Source of the DNA: Streptococcus pantholopis
GTDB lineage: Bacteria > Bacillota > Bacilli > Lactobacillales > Streptococcaceae
Assembly (NCBI RefSeq): GCF_001642085.1
Contig: NZ_CP014699.1
Coordinates: 1,736,001-1,800,000 of the forward strand
Length of the DNA stretch: 64,000 nucleotides
Reading direction: 5' to 3'
Position 1 is the first letter of the stretch. Every line of letters begins with the position of its first letter. Positions 12,326 to 21,691 of the stretch are shown here, one piece after another. Both the position numbers and the translations under genes were made by a program. A model generated the notes under the pieces. That model saw only the letters and a list, made by a program, of their open reading frames with translations, was not told where the DNA came from and did no database searches.

Positions 12326-12625
12326 TTAAGCCCGTATCAAGCTGCTAAAGTCTGCCTGAGGCCATTCGGCCAGATAGGCCACTGCACTGTCGGCTGCCTG
12401 ACCCGTAAAACAATCCGCCAGCTCAGAAGCTATCGTCCCCTGCGCTAAAGTCTGCAGTTCAGAAGCTTTCGTCTCTAAGCGGCTCTGTAAATCAAACGAT
12501 TGGCTCTCCCAATCGCCTTGCTTTGCCGACAAAGCCCCCTGAATGGCCAAACGCTCCTGCACTTTCTTAGTCTCCTTGGCCGCTTGGACAAGCATGTCTA
12601 AATCAGCCGTTACTCCCATCCCCAT
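12326..12625 (-). CDS. Small helical protein, possible WXG100/Lap-like targeting partner
   Basis: It is 99 residues, almost wholly predicted helix (ADLDMLVQAAKETKKVQERL; ESQSFDLQSRLETKASELQT). It lacks a signal peptide and TM. The size and helix-turn-helix hairpin shape fit WXG100-like or LXG-associated alpha-helical partners, although a clean WxG turn is not obvious (GDW at about residues 37-39 is the nearest). It is 55 nt downstream of the lipase-like gene and 14 nt upstream of the coiled-coil gene, so almost certainly cotranscribed. Role as secretion partner is inferred. Confidence 0.65.
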   Translation of the reverse strand: MGMGVTADLDMLVQAAKETKKVQERLAIQGALSAKQGDWESQSFDLQSRLETKASELQTLAQGTIASELADCFTGQAADSAVAYLAEWPQADFSSLIRA

Positions 12626-12680
12626 AAGAACCCCACCTTCTATGCTTCAGTTACAATGCCCTTTATGCACCTCTGTCTGC

Positions 12681-14030
12681 CTACTTCTTGTTAGTTGAAA
12701 ACAAAGCTGCCCCTTCCTGATCGGTCGCTATTAGATTGTCTGCCGCTGCTTCCAGCTTATCCGCAAAAGCCATCATCCTGTTCTGGTAGGCATCAGCTTC
12801 GGCCAGATTTTGGGCCTCTGCCTGACTGTCCCATAAATTCTCCATAGTATAGGGGCTCAGCAGTTCGGCCACTTCACTATCCGTCAGTTCTTCTGCTATT
12901 TGGTACATAGCCTGATGCGTCGCCGTGATGTCAGCCTGCAGAGCTTCTTTTGCCTGAGCAATCTCATCTTTAATCTCTTGAACTTTAAGCTCGGCCTGCA
13001 GCCTAGCTTTCTCAGCAACTGCCCGCAACAGCTCCTCCCGCAAGCTGATTCGCTTAGACCCTGTCGCTGTTTTCAGCTGACTTCTCAGCTCCTTAACCGT
13101 CTTCTTGTAAGAGCTCAGTAACTCAGTCTGGCTTGGTCCAACCGCAAAGTCGCCGTAGGTCATAACATATCTCAGCAGATAAAACCGGTAATCGGTGCTG
13201 TTAAACCAAGTGCTGGGATCTTTAATATCCCAGTTTTTCGCAGCTTCTTTAGCCTTCTTTCTGGCTACCTTAATCACCTGCTCCTTGGTCATGCCGGAGA
13301 CAAACTGGCCCTTCTTCACATAGTAGTCAATATCCAGCTTATCTCCTTTTATGTGGAAGAACTTTGGATCGTGGTCGCCGATGGGATCGTTGAGGCCCTG
13401 CGTCCCTTCAACAACCACTACCTTCCCGTAAGGAATTTCACCTTTGCCGCCATCAAGGTAGGTCAAATCTTTTCCGGAATCCGAATAAACTGTCGCATGG
13501 TCTTTCAGATAAGCCAGCTCACTGTTAGAAAAGGCACCGCTCTTTACCGCTTGGGCTGCCGCCCAGTCTGTGAAGTTGGTAATCTTTGGCACTTGGTATT
13601 TGGCGCCGACTTTAGCCACACCAGGACCGGACTGGCTGAAACCGGACATGTTGGAGACTGTGCCCTTATGCACTTCCAGCTTTTTCACCGTCTCCTGATA
13701 AAACTGGTCAATCGTTTCGGTCTGAGCGGTCAGCTGCCCGTCGGTCAGGCCGAAAACTCCGCTGGCCTCGACAGCATTCTTGGTCGATTCATTAAGACCG
13801 GGCTGGGTCCCCGCCACAACAATAGCCGTTTGGCTGTAATCTACTTGGCCATCTGAATAAACCGGAGCTACAGCTAAAGCTTGAGTAGTATCGTTGACAC
13901 TGTTGACAACTTGATATTTTACCCCATCAATCTTGAGCGGTTTATCACCATTTATAATTGATTTATCATCCAGTGTTTTTTTGATTTTACTTTGAAGGGA
14001 CTGCATATTTTGATCAGTTAACGTTGCCAT
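12681..14030 (-). CDS. Lipase-like effector with C-terminal helical domain (reverse-LXG/TslA-like candidate)
   Basis: It is 449 residues without a signal peptide. Residues ~35-235 look like an alpha/beta-hydrolase: strand AIVVAG (69-74), a nucleophile-elbow-like GFSQSGPG with Ser132, then DGGKGEIPYGKVVVVEGT and GDHDPKFFH supplying possible Asp (188 or 193) and His (220 or 226). The elbow reads G-x-S-x-S rather than G-x-S-x-G, so catalysis is uncertain. Residues ~290-449 are long charged helices. Lipase first, helical targeting domain last, with small helical genes downstream and a membrane protein overlapping upstream by 13 nt, matches the architecture of the type VII-secreted lipase toxin TslA. 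No secretion machinery is in the window. Toxin identity is an inference. Confidence 0.65.
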   Translation of the reverse strand: MATLTDQNMQSLQSKIKKTLDDKSIINGDKPLKIDGVKYQVVNSVNDTTQALAVAPVYSDGQVDYSQTAIVVAGTQPGLNESTKNAVEASGVFGLTDGQLTAQTETIDQFYQETVKKLEVHKGTVSNMSGFSQSGPGVAKVGAKYQVPKITNFTDWAAAQAVKSGAFSNSELAYLKDHATVYSDSGKDLTYLDGGKGEIPYGKVVVVEGTQGLNDPIGDHDPKFFHIKGDKLDIDYYVKKGQFVSGMTKEQVIKVARKKAKEAAKNWDIKDPSTWFNSTDYRFYLLRYVMTYGDFAVGPSQTELLSSYKKTVKELRSQLKTATGSKRISLREELLRAVAEKARLQAELKVQEIKDEIAQAKEALQADITATHQAMYQIAEELTDSEVAELLSPYTMENLWDSQAEAQNLAEADAYQNRMMAFADKLEAAADNLIATDQEGAALFSTNKK

Positions 14031-14647
14031 TCCCAGTATTCCCCTTTCTCAATCTCTACATTATACTCTATCTCTGCCTGAGGGCTACCTTCTGACGACT
14101 TTTCTATACCTTGTAATTGCCCCTCATCTATTAATGCTGCCATATTTTCATCAATTTTCCTACTTTCAGAAAGTTTTGCTTCATCAGGTAAATAATCATA
14201 TTTTGAAACATCAATTTCTTTCCCTGAAGCAGAGTCAGATAAATAAACAACATCATTCTTCCATACATCAAAATCCAAAGCATAAATTCCTTCTAAAAGG
14301 CCATAACTTTCTTGGTCCTCTTTCTCAGTCGGCATACCAAGTAAAGCACTATTTCCATTTTCATCATATACGACAGGAACAACATTAGCTGTTAACATTG
14401 TAAATTTTCCATCTCCATCAATGAAAATAGGAGAAAATTCAATTTTACTAATTCCAGAATAGTTTTCTTTTATATAAAGTGCTGTTTGTTCCTCTAAAAG
14501 TTTAAAACCGTGCTTATATAAATTATCAATCTTCTTTTGTTCCATATAACGATTGTACCCCCAAATTCCAGTGATAACGATGAGAACAGCAGCCAGCAGT
14601 CCCCAGAAAATCTTTGCCGGTCTGCTTAACTTTTTCCTTTTAGCCAT
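14018..14647 (-). CDS. Single-TM protein, probable immunity/accessory partner (copy 2)
   Basis: It is 209 residues. Basic N-terminus MAKRKKLSRPAK, then one TM helix (IFWGLLAAVLIVITGIWGY, residues 13-31), then a soluble domain predicted outside the cell. The start has an AGGAG site. It overlaps the effector start by 13 nt, so the two are translationally coupled. Residues 1-85 are almost identical to the upstream paralogue at 14968-15579, while the rest has diverged, as expected of an immunity protein with a changing recognition surface. If the effector attacks membrane lipid from outside, a membrane-anchored outward domain is a sensible protector. Family not recognised; role inferred. Confidence 0.65.
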   Translation of the reverse strand: MAKRKKLSRPAKIFWGLLAAVLIVITGIWGYNRYMEQKKIDNLYKHGFKLLEEQTALYIKENYSGISKIEFSPIFIDGDGKFTMLTANVVPVVYDENGNSALLGMPTEKEDQESYGLLEGIYALDFDVWKNDVVYLSDSASGKEIDVSKYDYLPDEAKLSESRKIDENMAALIDEGQLQGIEKSSEGSPQAEIEYNVEIEKGEYWEWQR

Positions 14648-14660
14648 AGCCTGCTCCTTG
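14389..14660 (-). repeat. Near-identical direct repeat, partner at 15321-15592
   Basis: About 270 nt covering the ribosome site and 5' part of the two immunity-like genes is almost the same at both places. A second pair, about 88 nt, is shared by the effector (13811-13897) and its fragment (14751-14838). Identity stops sharply on the inside of each pair. This is the pattern left by duplication followed by gene conversion or recombination between cassettes. Confidence 0.75.
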
Positions 14661-14744
14661 TTCTCTGTAGATAATTCGTTTTAATTTTCATTAGTATAGC
14701 ATAGTAATACTGAAAAAACAAGTACCATTCATTTGTCAGCATTT

Positions 14745-14966
14745 TTAGGCCCCTGCCACAACGATAGCCGTTTGGCTGTAGTCTACTTGGCCATCTGAAT
14801 AAACCGGAGCTACAGCTAAGGCTTGAGTAGTATCGTTGACCCTATGTACCACTACATAGAGTTGCCCTTCGCTACTAAATCTTTCACCTTCAGAAATTTT
14901 TTTCTTTTCTAAATTTTTCTTTAAATCATTTTGAAGGCTTTGAATTTGTTCATCAGTTAATCCCAT
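14745..14966 (-). pseudogene. Truncated N-terminal fragment of the lipase-like effector
   Basis: A 73-codon remnant, MGLTDEQIQSLQNDL to QTAIVVAGA then stop. Residues 44-72 match residues 46-74 of the full effector exactly (VNDTTQALAVAPVYSDGQV and onward), whereas the first 40 differ. The match ends abruptly at the hydrolase strand, before the catalytic elbow, so it cannot be active. It starts 2 nt after the stop of the upstream immunity-like gene. It looks like the scar of a second cassette removed by recombination. A short regulatory product cannot be excluded. Confidence 0.75.
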
Positions 14967-14967
14967 T

Positions 14968-15579
14968 TTACCGCTCCTTCTTAATTTCTAAATTATACTT
15001 AATTTCGGCATCTGGACTACCTAAAGTACTTTTTTTCACTTCTTCAAGTTGACCATCTGTAACTAACGCCTCCATATTGCTATCTATCTTTTTGCTTGAT
15101 GACAATTTAGCCTTATCAGGTAGAGTATTATAACCTGACACATCTATTTCCAGGTTGGCATCATAATCTTTTAAATAAATAATTTCTTTACCATTGATAT
15201 CATAGTCTAAAGCAGTAATACCATTCAGCAGTCCATAACTTTCATAGGCTGTATTTTCTATCTTCCCCCCTAGCTTTGCCTTATTTCCTTTATTATCATA
15301 AATAAAAGGTTCTATCTCTGCTGTTAACATTGTAAATTTTCCATCTCCATCAATGAAAATAGGAGAAAATTCAATTTTACTAATTCCAGAATAATTTTCT
15401 TTTATATAGAGTGCTGTTTGTTCCTCTAAAAGTTTAAAACCGTGCTTATATAAATTATCAATCTTCTTTTGTTCCATATAGCGATTATACCCCCAAATTC
15501 CTGTGACGGCGATGAGGACCACAGCCAGCAGTCCCCAAAAGACTTTAGCCGGTCTGCTTAACTTTTTCCTTTTAGCCAT
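14968..15579 (-). CDS. Single-TM protein, probable orphan immunity/accessory paralogue (copy 1)
   Basis: It is 203 residues from MAKRKKLSRPAK behind an AGGAG site; a start 12 codons further up lacks support. The TM helix (VFWGLLAVVLIAVTGIWGY) and the next ~55 residues are nearly identical to copy 2, then the proteins drift apart (EIEPFIYDNKGNKAKLGG against NVVPVVYDENGNSALLGM). Its partner effector survives only as a fragment, so it is best seen as an orphan immunity gene, a common state in polymorphic toxin loci. Function inferred from context. Confidence 0.6.
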   Translation of the reverse strand: MAKRKKLSRPAKVFWGLLAVVLIAVTGIWGYNRYMEQKKIDNLYKHGFKLLEEQTALYIKENYSGISKIEFSPIFIDGDGKFTMLTAEIEPFIYDNKGNKAKLGGKIENTAYESYGLLNGITALDYDINGKEIIYLKDYDANLEIDVSGYNTLPDKAKLSSSKKIDSNMEALVTDGQLEEVKKSTLGSPDAEIKYNLEIKKER

Positions 15580-15708
15580 AGCCTGCTCCTTATTGTTTGA
15601 GATAACATTGTTCATTCGTTTTAATTTTTTTCAGTTTAGCATGGCAGTTTCAAAAAAGCAAGTGACCTTTGCCAGCAAATGAAAATTTAAGCATAAGTGA
15701 GAAGAAAA

Positions 15709-15738
15709 AGCAGCCCTGAAATTGTATTTCAAGGCTGC
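15709..15738 (-). terminator. Terminator of the adhesin gene
   Basis: On the minus strand AGCAGCCTTGAAAT pairs with ATTTCAGGGCTGCT around a short loop, followed by TTTTTCTTC. It is about 85 nt past the adhesin stop and also insulates the cassette downstream. Confidence 0.8.
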
Positions 15739-15824
15739 TGTATTTATGCTGGTTAGCTTTTGGACTGAGACAGATGTTAAGTTTTATCTGTCTGCTAAGA
15801 GATTACAAGATGGAGCCGTTTGGC

Positions 15825-17582
15825 TTATTTTTTACGTCGGAAGAAGAACAGAGCGCTGATGGCTAAAATCACGATTCCTAAGCCTGTCAGGAAAATTCCG
15901 GCTTGCTCTCCTGTATTTGGCAGTTTTTTCGAACTCTTATCTGTTTTGGCTTGATTATTTGCTGATGTAGGAGATGAAGGGTCCGAGCTGGTAGAAAGAG
16001 CTGCCGGATCGGTTGACGTTTCTTGGCTTGTCTCTGACTCCTCAGCAGTTGTTACTGATGTTGTCGGTTGACTGCTTGTTTCCGTTGTTGCAGCAGAAAC
16101 TGCAGTCGTCGGATCGGTTGTGACAGTTTCTTCAGTCGTACTTGCTGCTGTTGTTGCAGAGGAAGAGGTTGTGCTAGTAACCGAACTTTCTGTTGTTGTT
16201 GGAGAGGTTGTGGTCGAACTGCTTTCCGTTGTGGTTGTCTCTGCGTAGCTGTTAGTAAATACCGGTTCAGCATCGTAGGCAACAGCGCCCATTTTGACAC
16301 CATTTTCATCAGTAACCGTTACAGTTGCTCTGTACTCTGATGAATCATAAGTGATATGGTCTGCAGAGGTATTTTTCTCCTTGATGACATATTGGTAAGT
16401 TCCTGCAGTCGAATAGGTGATCGCTGAAAACGTCACGGAGCCATCTGCTGCATTTGTTGTAGTTTGAATAGGAGTTGTTAAATCTTCTGCTGAGTAGAGT
16501 TCAAAGGTGAACTCCCCATCTGTCAGTTCTTTCCCGTTTAAGAGTTTGCTTGCCCGCAAAACCACTTGCTCAGACTTTTCAGAAGAAGCTGTTCCGGAAG
16601 CTGTCTGCAGTCTTACTAAGGCTTCAACACTGCGTGTATCAAAATTAGAAGCAGACCATGACAGGGTATTATTGACAATAGCACCAGCTGGAGTGTTATC
16701 TGGCAGATAGGTCGAATATTCAATATACATGGCCCAGTTATAGTTATCCCCGAAAGGAATAGTAAAACCGGTAATACCTCCGCTGTTATCATAATCAAAG
16801 ACAGCTTTATCAGTGAAATTATCAATTGGTGTTAAAGTCAGCAAATGCCCTTCTGATCGAATTTTAGTTGGCTGCGTCTCATAGCGGACAGCTCGCAGAC
16901 TTCCCGGCACCAAAGTTTGCCCTTCACCAAAGACATCTGAGATGGTCATATTACGAATCATGTCCTGCGTAGCATTTAAAACGACACGCCACTTTACAAT
17001 CCCAGCATCTTCCTGAGCCTGATAGCCATATTTCATCTCATAATCACCGGCTTCGCCTTCTTCATTTTTATAAGTATAAGAAAAGGTCACGCCGCCAAAT
17101 GATACAGTGGTTTCACCATCAGTATTGTTTCCTCTGTCAGTCAGAATTGTGATCTCAAAGGACATCTTTTTATTTTCCGGAACTTTAGAAAAGTGGTCCG
17201 TAAAGGTAACTGTTACCGTCTTAGAGGCTGCATCAGCCTGAGCTGTCCCGACAGTGGAACCATCTGCTGTGGTGATGGGAAAAGAACTGCTGGTCACCAA
17301 AGCAAATTCGTCCGGCAGGGTGATGGTCAAAGTATCCCCCTCATTGATTGTCACAGAATCCGGAAATTCAATATTATTGACTAATTTGAGATAGACTCCA
17401 GACTGAACAACTACCTCTGCTGTCGTGGAAGTAATTTCAATATTAGTGGCTTCAGGGTCATAATAAAGTGTCGCAGCATTGCTGTAATCTGTTATTTCTG
17501 CAGCCTTTACAGCAGACTGGGCTGTAAAAAGGCCAAACAGCACAGCTAAAACTGAAAACAGGCCTAGAAATTTTAACTTCAT
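15825..17582 (-). CDS. LPXTG-anchored collagen-adhesin-like surface protein (Cnm/Cbm/Cna type)
   Basis: It is 585 residues. Signal peptide MKLKFLGLFSVLAVLFGLFT with cleavage near AVKA-AE. Residues ~30-180 and ~180-330 look like the two IgG-like N-domains of MSCRAMM adhesins; the second has VKWRVVLNATQDMIRNMTIS and FTIPFGDNYNWAMYIEYSTY, the collagen_bind pattern. A Cna_B/SpaA-type domain follows (about 340-455, GEFTFELYSAEDLTTP), then a Ser/Thr-rich stalk (about 455-545) and sorting signal KKLPNTGEQAG, TM and RRKK. In mutans streptococci Cnm/Cbm bind collagen and aid cell invasion; binding here is inferred. It is monocistronic between a terminator and an AT-rich promoter region. Confidence 0.87.
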   Translation of the reverse strand: MKLKFLGLFSVLAVLFGLFTAQSAVKAAEITDYSNAATLYYDPEATNIEITSTTAEVVVQSGVYLKLVNNIEFPDSVTINEGDTLTITLPDEFALVTSSSFPITTADGSTVGTAQADAASKTVTVTFTDHFSKVPENKKMSFEITILTDRGNNTDGETTVSFGGVTFSYTYKNEEGEAGDYEMKYGYQAQEDAGIVKWRVVLNATQDMIRNMTISDVFGEGQTLVPGSLRAVRYETQPTKIRSEGHLLTLTPIDNFTDKAVFDYDNSGGITGFTIPFGDNYNWAMYIEYSTYLPDNTPAGAIVNNTLSWSASNFDTRSVEALVRLQTASGTASSEKSEQVVLRASKLLNGKELTDGEFTFELYSAEDLTTPIQTTTNAADGSVTFSAITYSTAGTYQYVIKEKNTSADHITYDSSEYRATVTVTDENGVKMGAVAYDAEPVFTNSYAETTTTESSSTTTSPTTTESSVTSTTSSSATTAASTTEETVTTDPTTAVSAATTETSSQPTTSVTTAEESETSQETSTDPAALSTSSDPSSPTSANNQAKTDKSSKKLPNTGEQAGIFLTGLGIVILAISALFFFRRKK

Positions 17583-17802
17583 AACCTAGATCTCCTTGGA
17601 TTTTTAAAATAATATGATATATAAAAGTAATATACCTTTATCAATTATAACCTATTAATAGGACAAAGACAATATATTTCAACTATTAATTTCGTTTTAA
17701 AATTTCTAATAATAAGACTAAAAAGAGACAGCTCTCTCATAAGGACGAGGCTTCTGCCTTTAAGAGAACTTTCTCTATTTTAATACTGTTCTTTCTCGAC
17801 GG
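17583..17802. other. adhesin promoter and tgt terminator region
   Basis: The 220-nt gap has an AT-rich part next to the adhesin start (about 17600-17720), a likely promoter zone, though I could not fix a -35/-10 pair. On the tgt side a minus-strand AGAGAGCTGTCTCTTTTT (around 17718-17740) may terminate tgt. Confidence 0.4.
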
Positions 17803-18954
<1,152 letters not shown>

Positions 18955-19094
18955 TTATTTATTGGTCAAAAGGCTGTTTTTCATTCTGCCTTATTTAGGC
19001 AGAAAAAAAGCATATCACCTAGAATCGATATTTTTTCTACTATTATACAGATCCTATAAATTTTATCAAAAAAAACTTATTCTGTCATGGTCTT

Positions 19095-19125
19095 AAAAAT
19101 AAAAGAGTTAGGAAAGCCCCAACCC
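19095..19125 (-). terminator. Terminator of perR
   Basis: On the minus strand GGGTTGGGG and TCCTAACTC form an eight-pair stem with two G-U pairs, followed by TTTTATTTTT. It sits 40-70 nt past the perR stop. Confidence 0.6.
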
Positions 19126-19164
19126 TTTAAGCTGCGACGCAGCATTTACAAACAACTGCTTTTA

Positions 19165-19644
19165 TTACTGCTCAGACTGTTCTTTCTTTTTCCTGGCCTG
19201 ACAGTCTGGGCAGATTCCATAGAGTATTAATTGCGCCTGAGTGACCTGATAACCGGTTTGCTCATGAACTTCTTGATGTATTTTTAAAACATCAACATCC
19301 ATAAAATCCGTAATCTTACCGCAGGAGTCACAAACGATATTTAAATGCTGGTGCCCCATAAAGTCATAATGGGCAGTGCTGTCCTGACTCAATTTCAGCT
19401 CAGAAACGAAGCCTTCATCCACCAGCAGCTTGAGATTATTATAGACAGTTGCCAGACTTAAATTGGGATAATCCGGCAGGAGATCATGGTAGACAGTATC
19501 AGCACTGGGATGATCCTGACTGTTTACCATATAAGCGATAACAGCCTTGCGCGTTTGAGTAATCCGAATATGTTTTTCCTTAAGATGCGCTAAGACGTTT
19601 TCATAGGCATCCAAAGCTTGATGGTTATGAGAATGGAAGTCCAT
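19165..19644 (-). CDS. perR: Fur-family peroxide regulator
   Basis: Metal-dependent repressor that senses peroxide and controls iron and oxidative-stress genes. It is 159 residues from MDFHSHNHQALDAYENV; ATG 19644 has AGGAG seven bases away. The winged helix is at ~20-85 (HIRITQTRKAVIAYMV; LSLATVYNNLKLLVDEGFV). The His-rich metal-sensing segment is HYDFMGHQHLNIVC. Structural zinc pairs are CDSCGK and CPDCQ. The neighbourhood polA-CoA-binding protein-perR is that of perR in other streptococci, which favours PerR over Fur or Zur. Confidence 0.92.
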   Translation of the reverse strand: MDFHSHNHQALDAYENVLAHLKEKHIRITQTRKAVIAYMVNSQDHPSADTVYHDLLPDYPNLSLATVYNNLKLLVDEGFVSELKLSQDSTAHYDFMGHQHLNIVCDSCGKITDFMDVDVLKIHQEVHEQTGYQVTQAQLILYGICPDCQARKKKEQSEQ

Positions 19645-19848
19645 TTGTGTCTCCTTATTCAACTTTCATAAATCTAATGGCAGCGCAGTGCAAAAGCATT
19701 CCGTCTAAAACCTCACAGGACAGACAAATCCTTAGGCAGCCTGTCAGGCAGTAATGAGACACGATTCTTTCATTCCAAACAAGAAAGAGAATCAAACATC
19801 AAAAACCAGCCGTTAAAATGAAAGACAGCTGCAGGCCTAACTGAAACT

Positions 19849-20280
19849 TTAAGTAAGAAGTTTTAAATACTCTACTTTAATGCACTTATTCATCACAATA
19901 TTATTACGGCCGGCAGTCCGCAGAATTTCTTCAGCCTCTTCGCTTTGCAAGCCCAGCTGAGCCCAAAAAACATCAGCATCAGTTGCCAAAAAGTCACGTG
20001 CGACATCTGGCAGAAATTCACTGCGCCGAAAAACATCAACGATATCCACATGCTCCGGGATATCCTGCAAGGCAGCATATACTTTCTCGCCTAAAATTTC
20101 GTCCCCGGCCAGCCTTGGATTAACCGGAATAATCTTGTAGCCTGCCTGCTGCATGACCTGTGCCACTTGATAAGCAGCGGTCTCTTCTCGGCTGGACAAC
20201 CCTACAACAGCGATGGTTTTAGCCTTCTGTAAATAGTCTTTAATCACCTGAGAATCAGGATTTTGAAAAACATAGTCCAT
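19849..20280 (-). CDS. CoA-binding domain protein (YccU-like)
   Basis: It is 143 residues of a single Rossmann-type CoA_binding domain: KTIAVVGLSSREETAAYQVA, GYKIIPVNPRLAGDEILGEK, VDIVDVFRRSEFLPDVA and DVFWAQLGLQSEEAEEI. The family is small, cytoplasmic and of unknown physiological role. It is usually next to perR and polA in streptococci, as here. A repeat array ends 14 nt upstream of its start codon and separates it from the coiled-coil gene and polA. Confidence 0.85.
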   Translation of the reverse strand: MDYVFQNPDSQVIKDYLQKAKTIAVVGLSSREETAAYQVAQVMQQAGYKIIPVNPRLAGDEILGEKVYAALQDIPEHVDIVDVFRRSEFLPDVARDFLATDADVFWAQLGLQSEEAEEILRTAGRNNIVMNKCIKVEYLKLLT

Positions 20281-20294
20281 AACATCCTCCCATA

Positions 20295-21146
20295 AACAAG
20301 ATACAAAGCCCGCTAAGAACGCAAAAGGAAAATAGGCGGTAAGTCCGAAATCTGTGATTTCGCAGACGCACCCCTGCCAGAACGACTAGAAAGGTGCGGT
20401 CGCCCGTAGGACGACAAAGCTTTCAGACGTTTACGGCTGGCGGTAAGTCCGAAATCTTTGATTTCGCAGACGCACCCCTGCCAGAACGACTAGAAAGATG
20501 CGGTCGGCCGTAGGACGACAAAGCTTTCAGTCGTTTACGGCTGGCGGTAAGTCCGAAATCTGCGATTTCGCAGACGCACCCCTGCCAAGACGACTAGAAG
20601 GGTGCGGTCGCCCGCTAAGGCGACAAAGCCTTCAGACGTCTACGGCTAGCTAACTTGAAAACAATTCTAAACTTAGCCATATCTTTTTCCCGCAGCTCTT
20701 AGGCCGTGTTCAATTCAACAAGATACAAAGGCCGTTAAAAGAGCAAAGCAAAAATGGCGGTAAGTCCGAAATCTCTGATTTCGCAGACGCACCCCTGCCA
20801 GAACGACTAGAAAGGTGCGGTCGACTGTTAAGGCGACAAAGCTTTCAGTCGTTTACGGCTAGCGGTAACTAGGTAACGATACAGATTTCCAGTCCCCTCA
20901 CTCTCCCTTTTCTGGGTTCGGGCTGAAATCATCCACTGGATGATTTCACTGCACAGCTCTTAGGCCGTGTTCAATTATCAAGATACAAAGGCCGTTAAAA
21001 GAGCAAAGCAAAAATAGGAGCCTGACCGCCGAGTCACTAAAGACTCTAGGGAGGGCTGTACTCACAGAGCAGCCACATTCGTACGTCAGCTTGCGCTTCC
21101 TACGACTGCGTCTCTTTTTTGCAAAGAGCTTAGCCCGTGTTCAGTT
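20295..21146 (-). repeat. Modular hairpin repeat array B (upstream of CoA-binding protein gene)
   Basis: Three units: 20295-20715, 20717-20976 and 20977-21146. Unit 1 holds three tandem copies of the long core. Unit 2 has one long core plus a tail with the palindrome GAAATCATCCACTGGATGATTTC. Unit 3 has a GAGTCACTAAAGACTC core plus extra sequence. Unit 2 has matching ends (GGCC with GGCC). Units 1 and 3 have ends that do not complement well (GCCC with GGCC; GGCC with GCCC), as if right ends were exchanged. The outer right end, GTGTTCAGTT, supplies the stop codon of the gene at 21141. Confidence 0.85.
20335..20646. repeat. Three tandem copies of the 104-nt long core
   Basis: Copies begin GGCGGTAAGTCCGAAATC at 20335, 20439 and 20543 (period 104). 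Each contains three predicted hairpins: CGAAATC/GATTTCG, CGCACC/GGTGCG and a variable stem such as TCGCCC/GGGCGA. Copy differences fall mainly in loops (CTGTG, CTTTG, CTGCG) or keep pairing. Confidence 0.85.
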
Positions 21147-21575
21147 CCTGCTGTCAGATTTTGGCTTTTTCCTAAGAGCTGCCATCATCTCTAAGGTAAC
21201 GTTTTCATCTTTCAGAAATTTTTCTTTTTGGAAGCCAATATAGCCCTGCTCTTCTTCCAGCCGATACTTTTCCCTGCTGAGCTGATCCAGCGTCTCATCA
21301 AGGTCAGCTATTATCTTAGTCATGTGCCCCTGTGCTTCCAGAACCTGTCTACCTAAAGTCTCATTTTGCGTACTTTGGGCATAGGCCATTATCTTTTGAA
21401 TAGCCGGAATGGTTTCATAATAGGTTCTAAAAACAGTCTTTCTTGTCTTCTTGTAACTGTCCAGTTTTGCCTGCCTGACCTTTTCCCGCATATCCAAAAC
21501 CATTTCTTTTATCAGCAGCCGCTCCCAGTCCTTTTTGCGTTCAACATCAAGATTCTCAGCTCGGTTCTCAGCCAT
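21141..21575 (-). CDS. Small coiled-coil protein of unknown function
   Basis: It is 144 residues from MAENRAENLDVERKKDW; ATG 21575 has AGGAG seven bases away, a longer start at 21638 does not. Highly charged and helical throughout (EMVLDMREKVRQAKLDSYKK; DETLDQLSREKYRLEEEQGY), with no signal or TM. Family not recognised. It follows polA by about 115 nt, so may be cotranscribed with it. Its TGA stop is made by the outermost bases of repeat array B, so the ancestral C-terminus may have been different. Confidence 0.65.
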   Translation of the reverse strand: MAENRAENLDVERKKDWERLLIKEMVLDMREKVRQAKLDSYKKTRKTVFRTYYETIPAIQKIMAYAQSTQNETLGRQVLEAQGHMTKIIADLDETLDQLSREKYRLEEEQGYIGFQKEKFLKDENVTLEMMAALRKKPKSDSRN

Positions 21576-21691
21576 AAAGATTCTCCTTTTTATTTTCGCT
21601 GTTTCTTCGGTCCGTGATGAATCAGTTTTACGGACCATCGTTTCTGCTGCCTGTGCATCTTTGATCCATCTGCAGTCAAAGAAAGCGAACC

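Noticed and set aside
11793..15579. Complete type VII secretion locus
   Set aside because: Only a possible effector cassette is present; no EssC, EsaA, EssA/B or canonical EsxA gene in the window.
16052..16340. Long reading frames opposite or within the adhesin stalk, rich in Gln or Cys
   Set aside because: Shadow frames of the Thr/Ser-rich repeat coding region.
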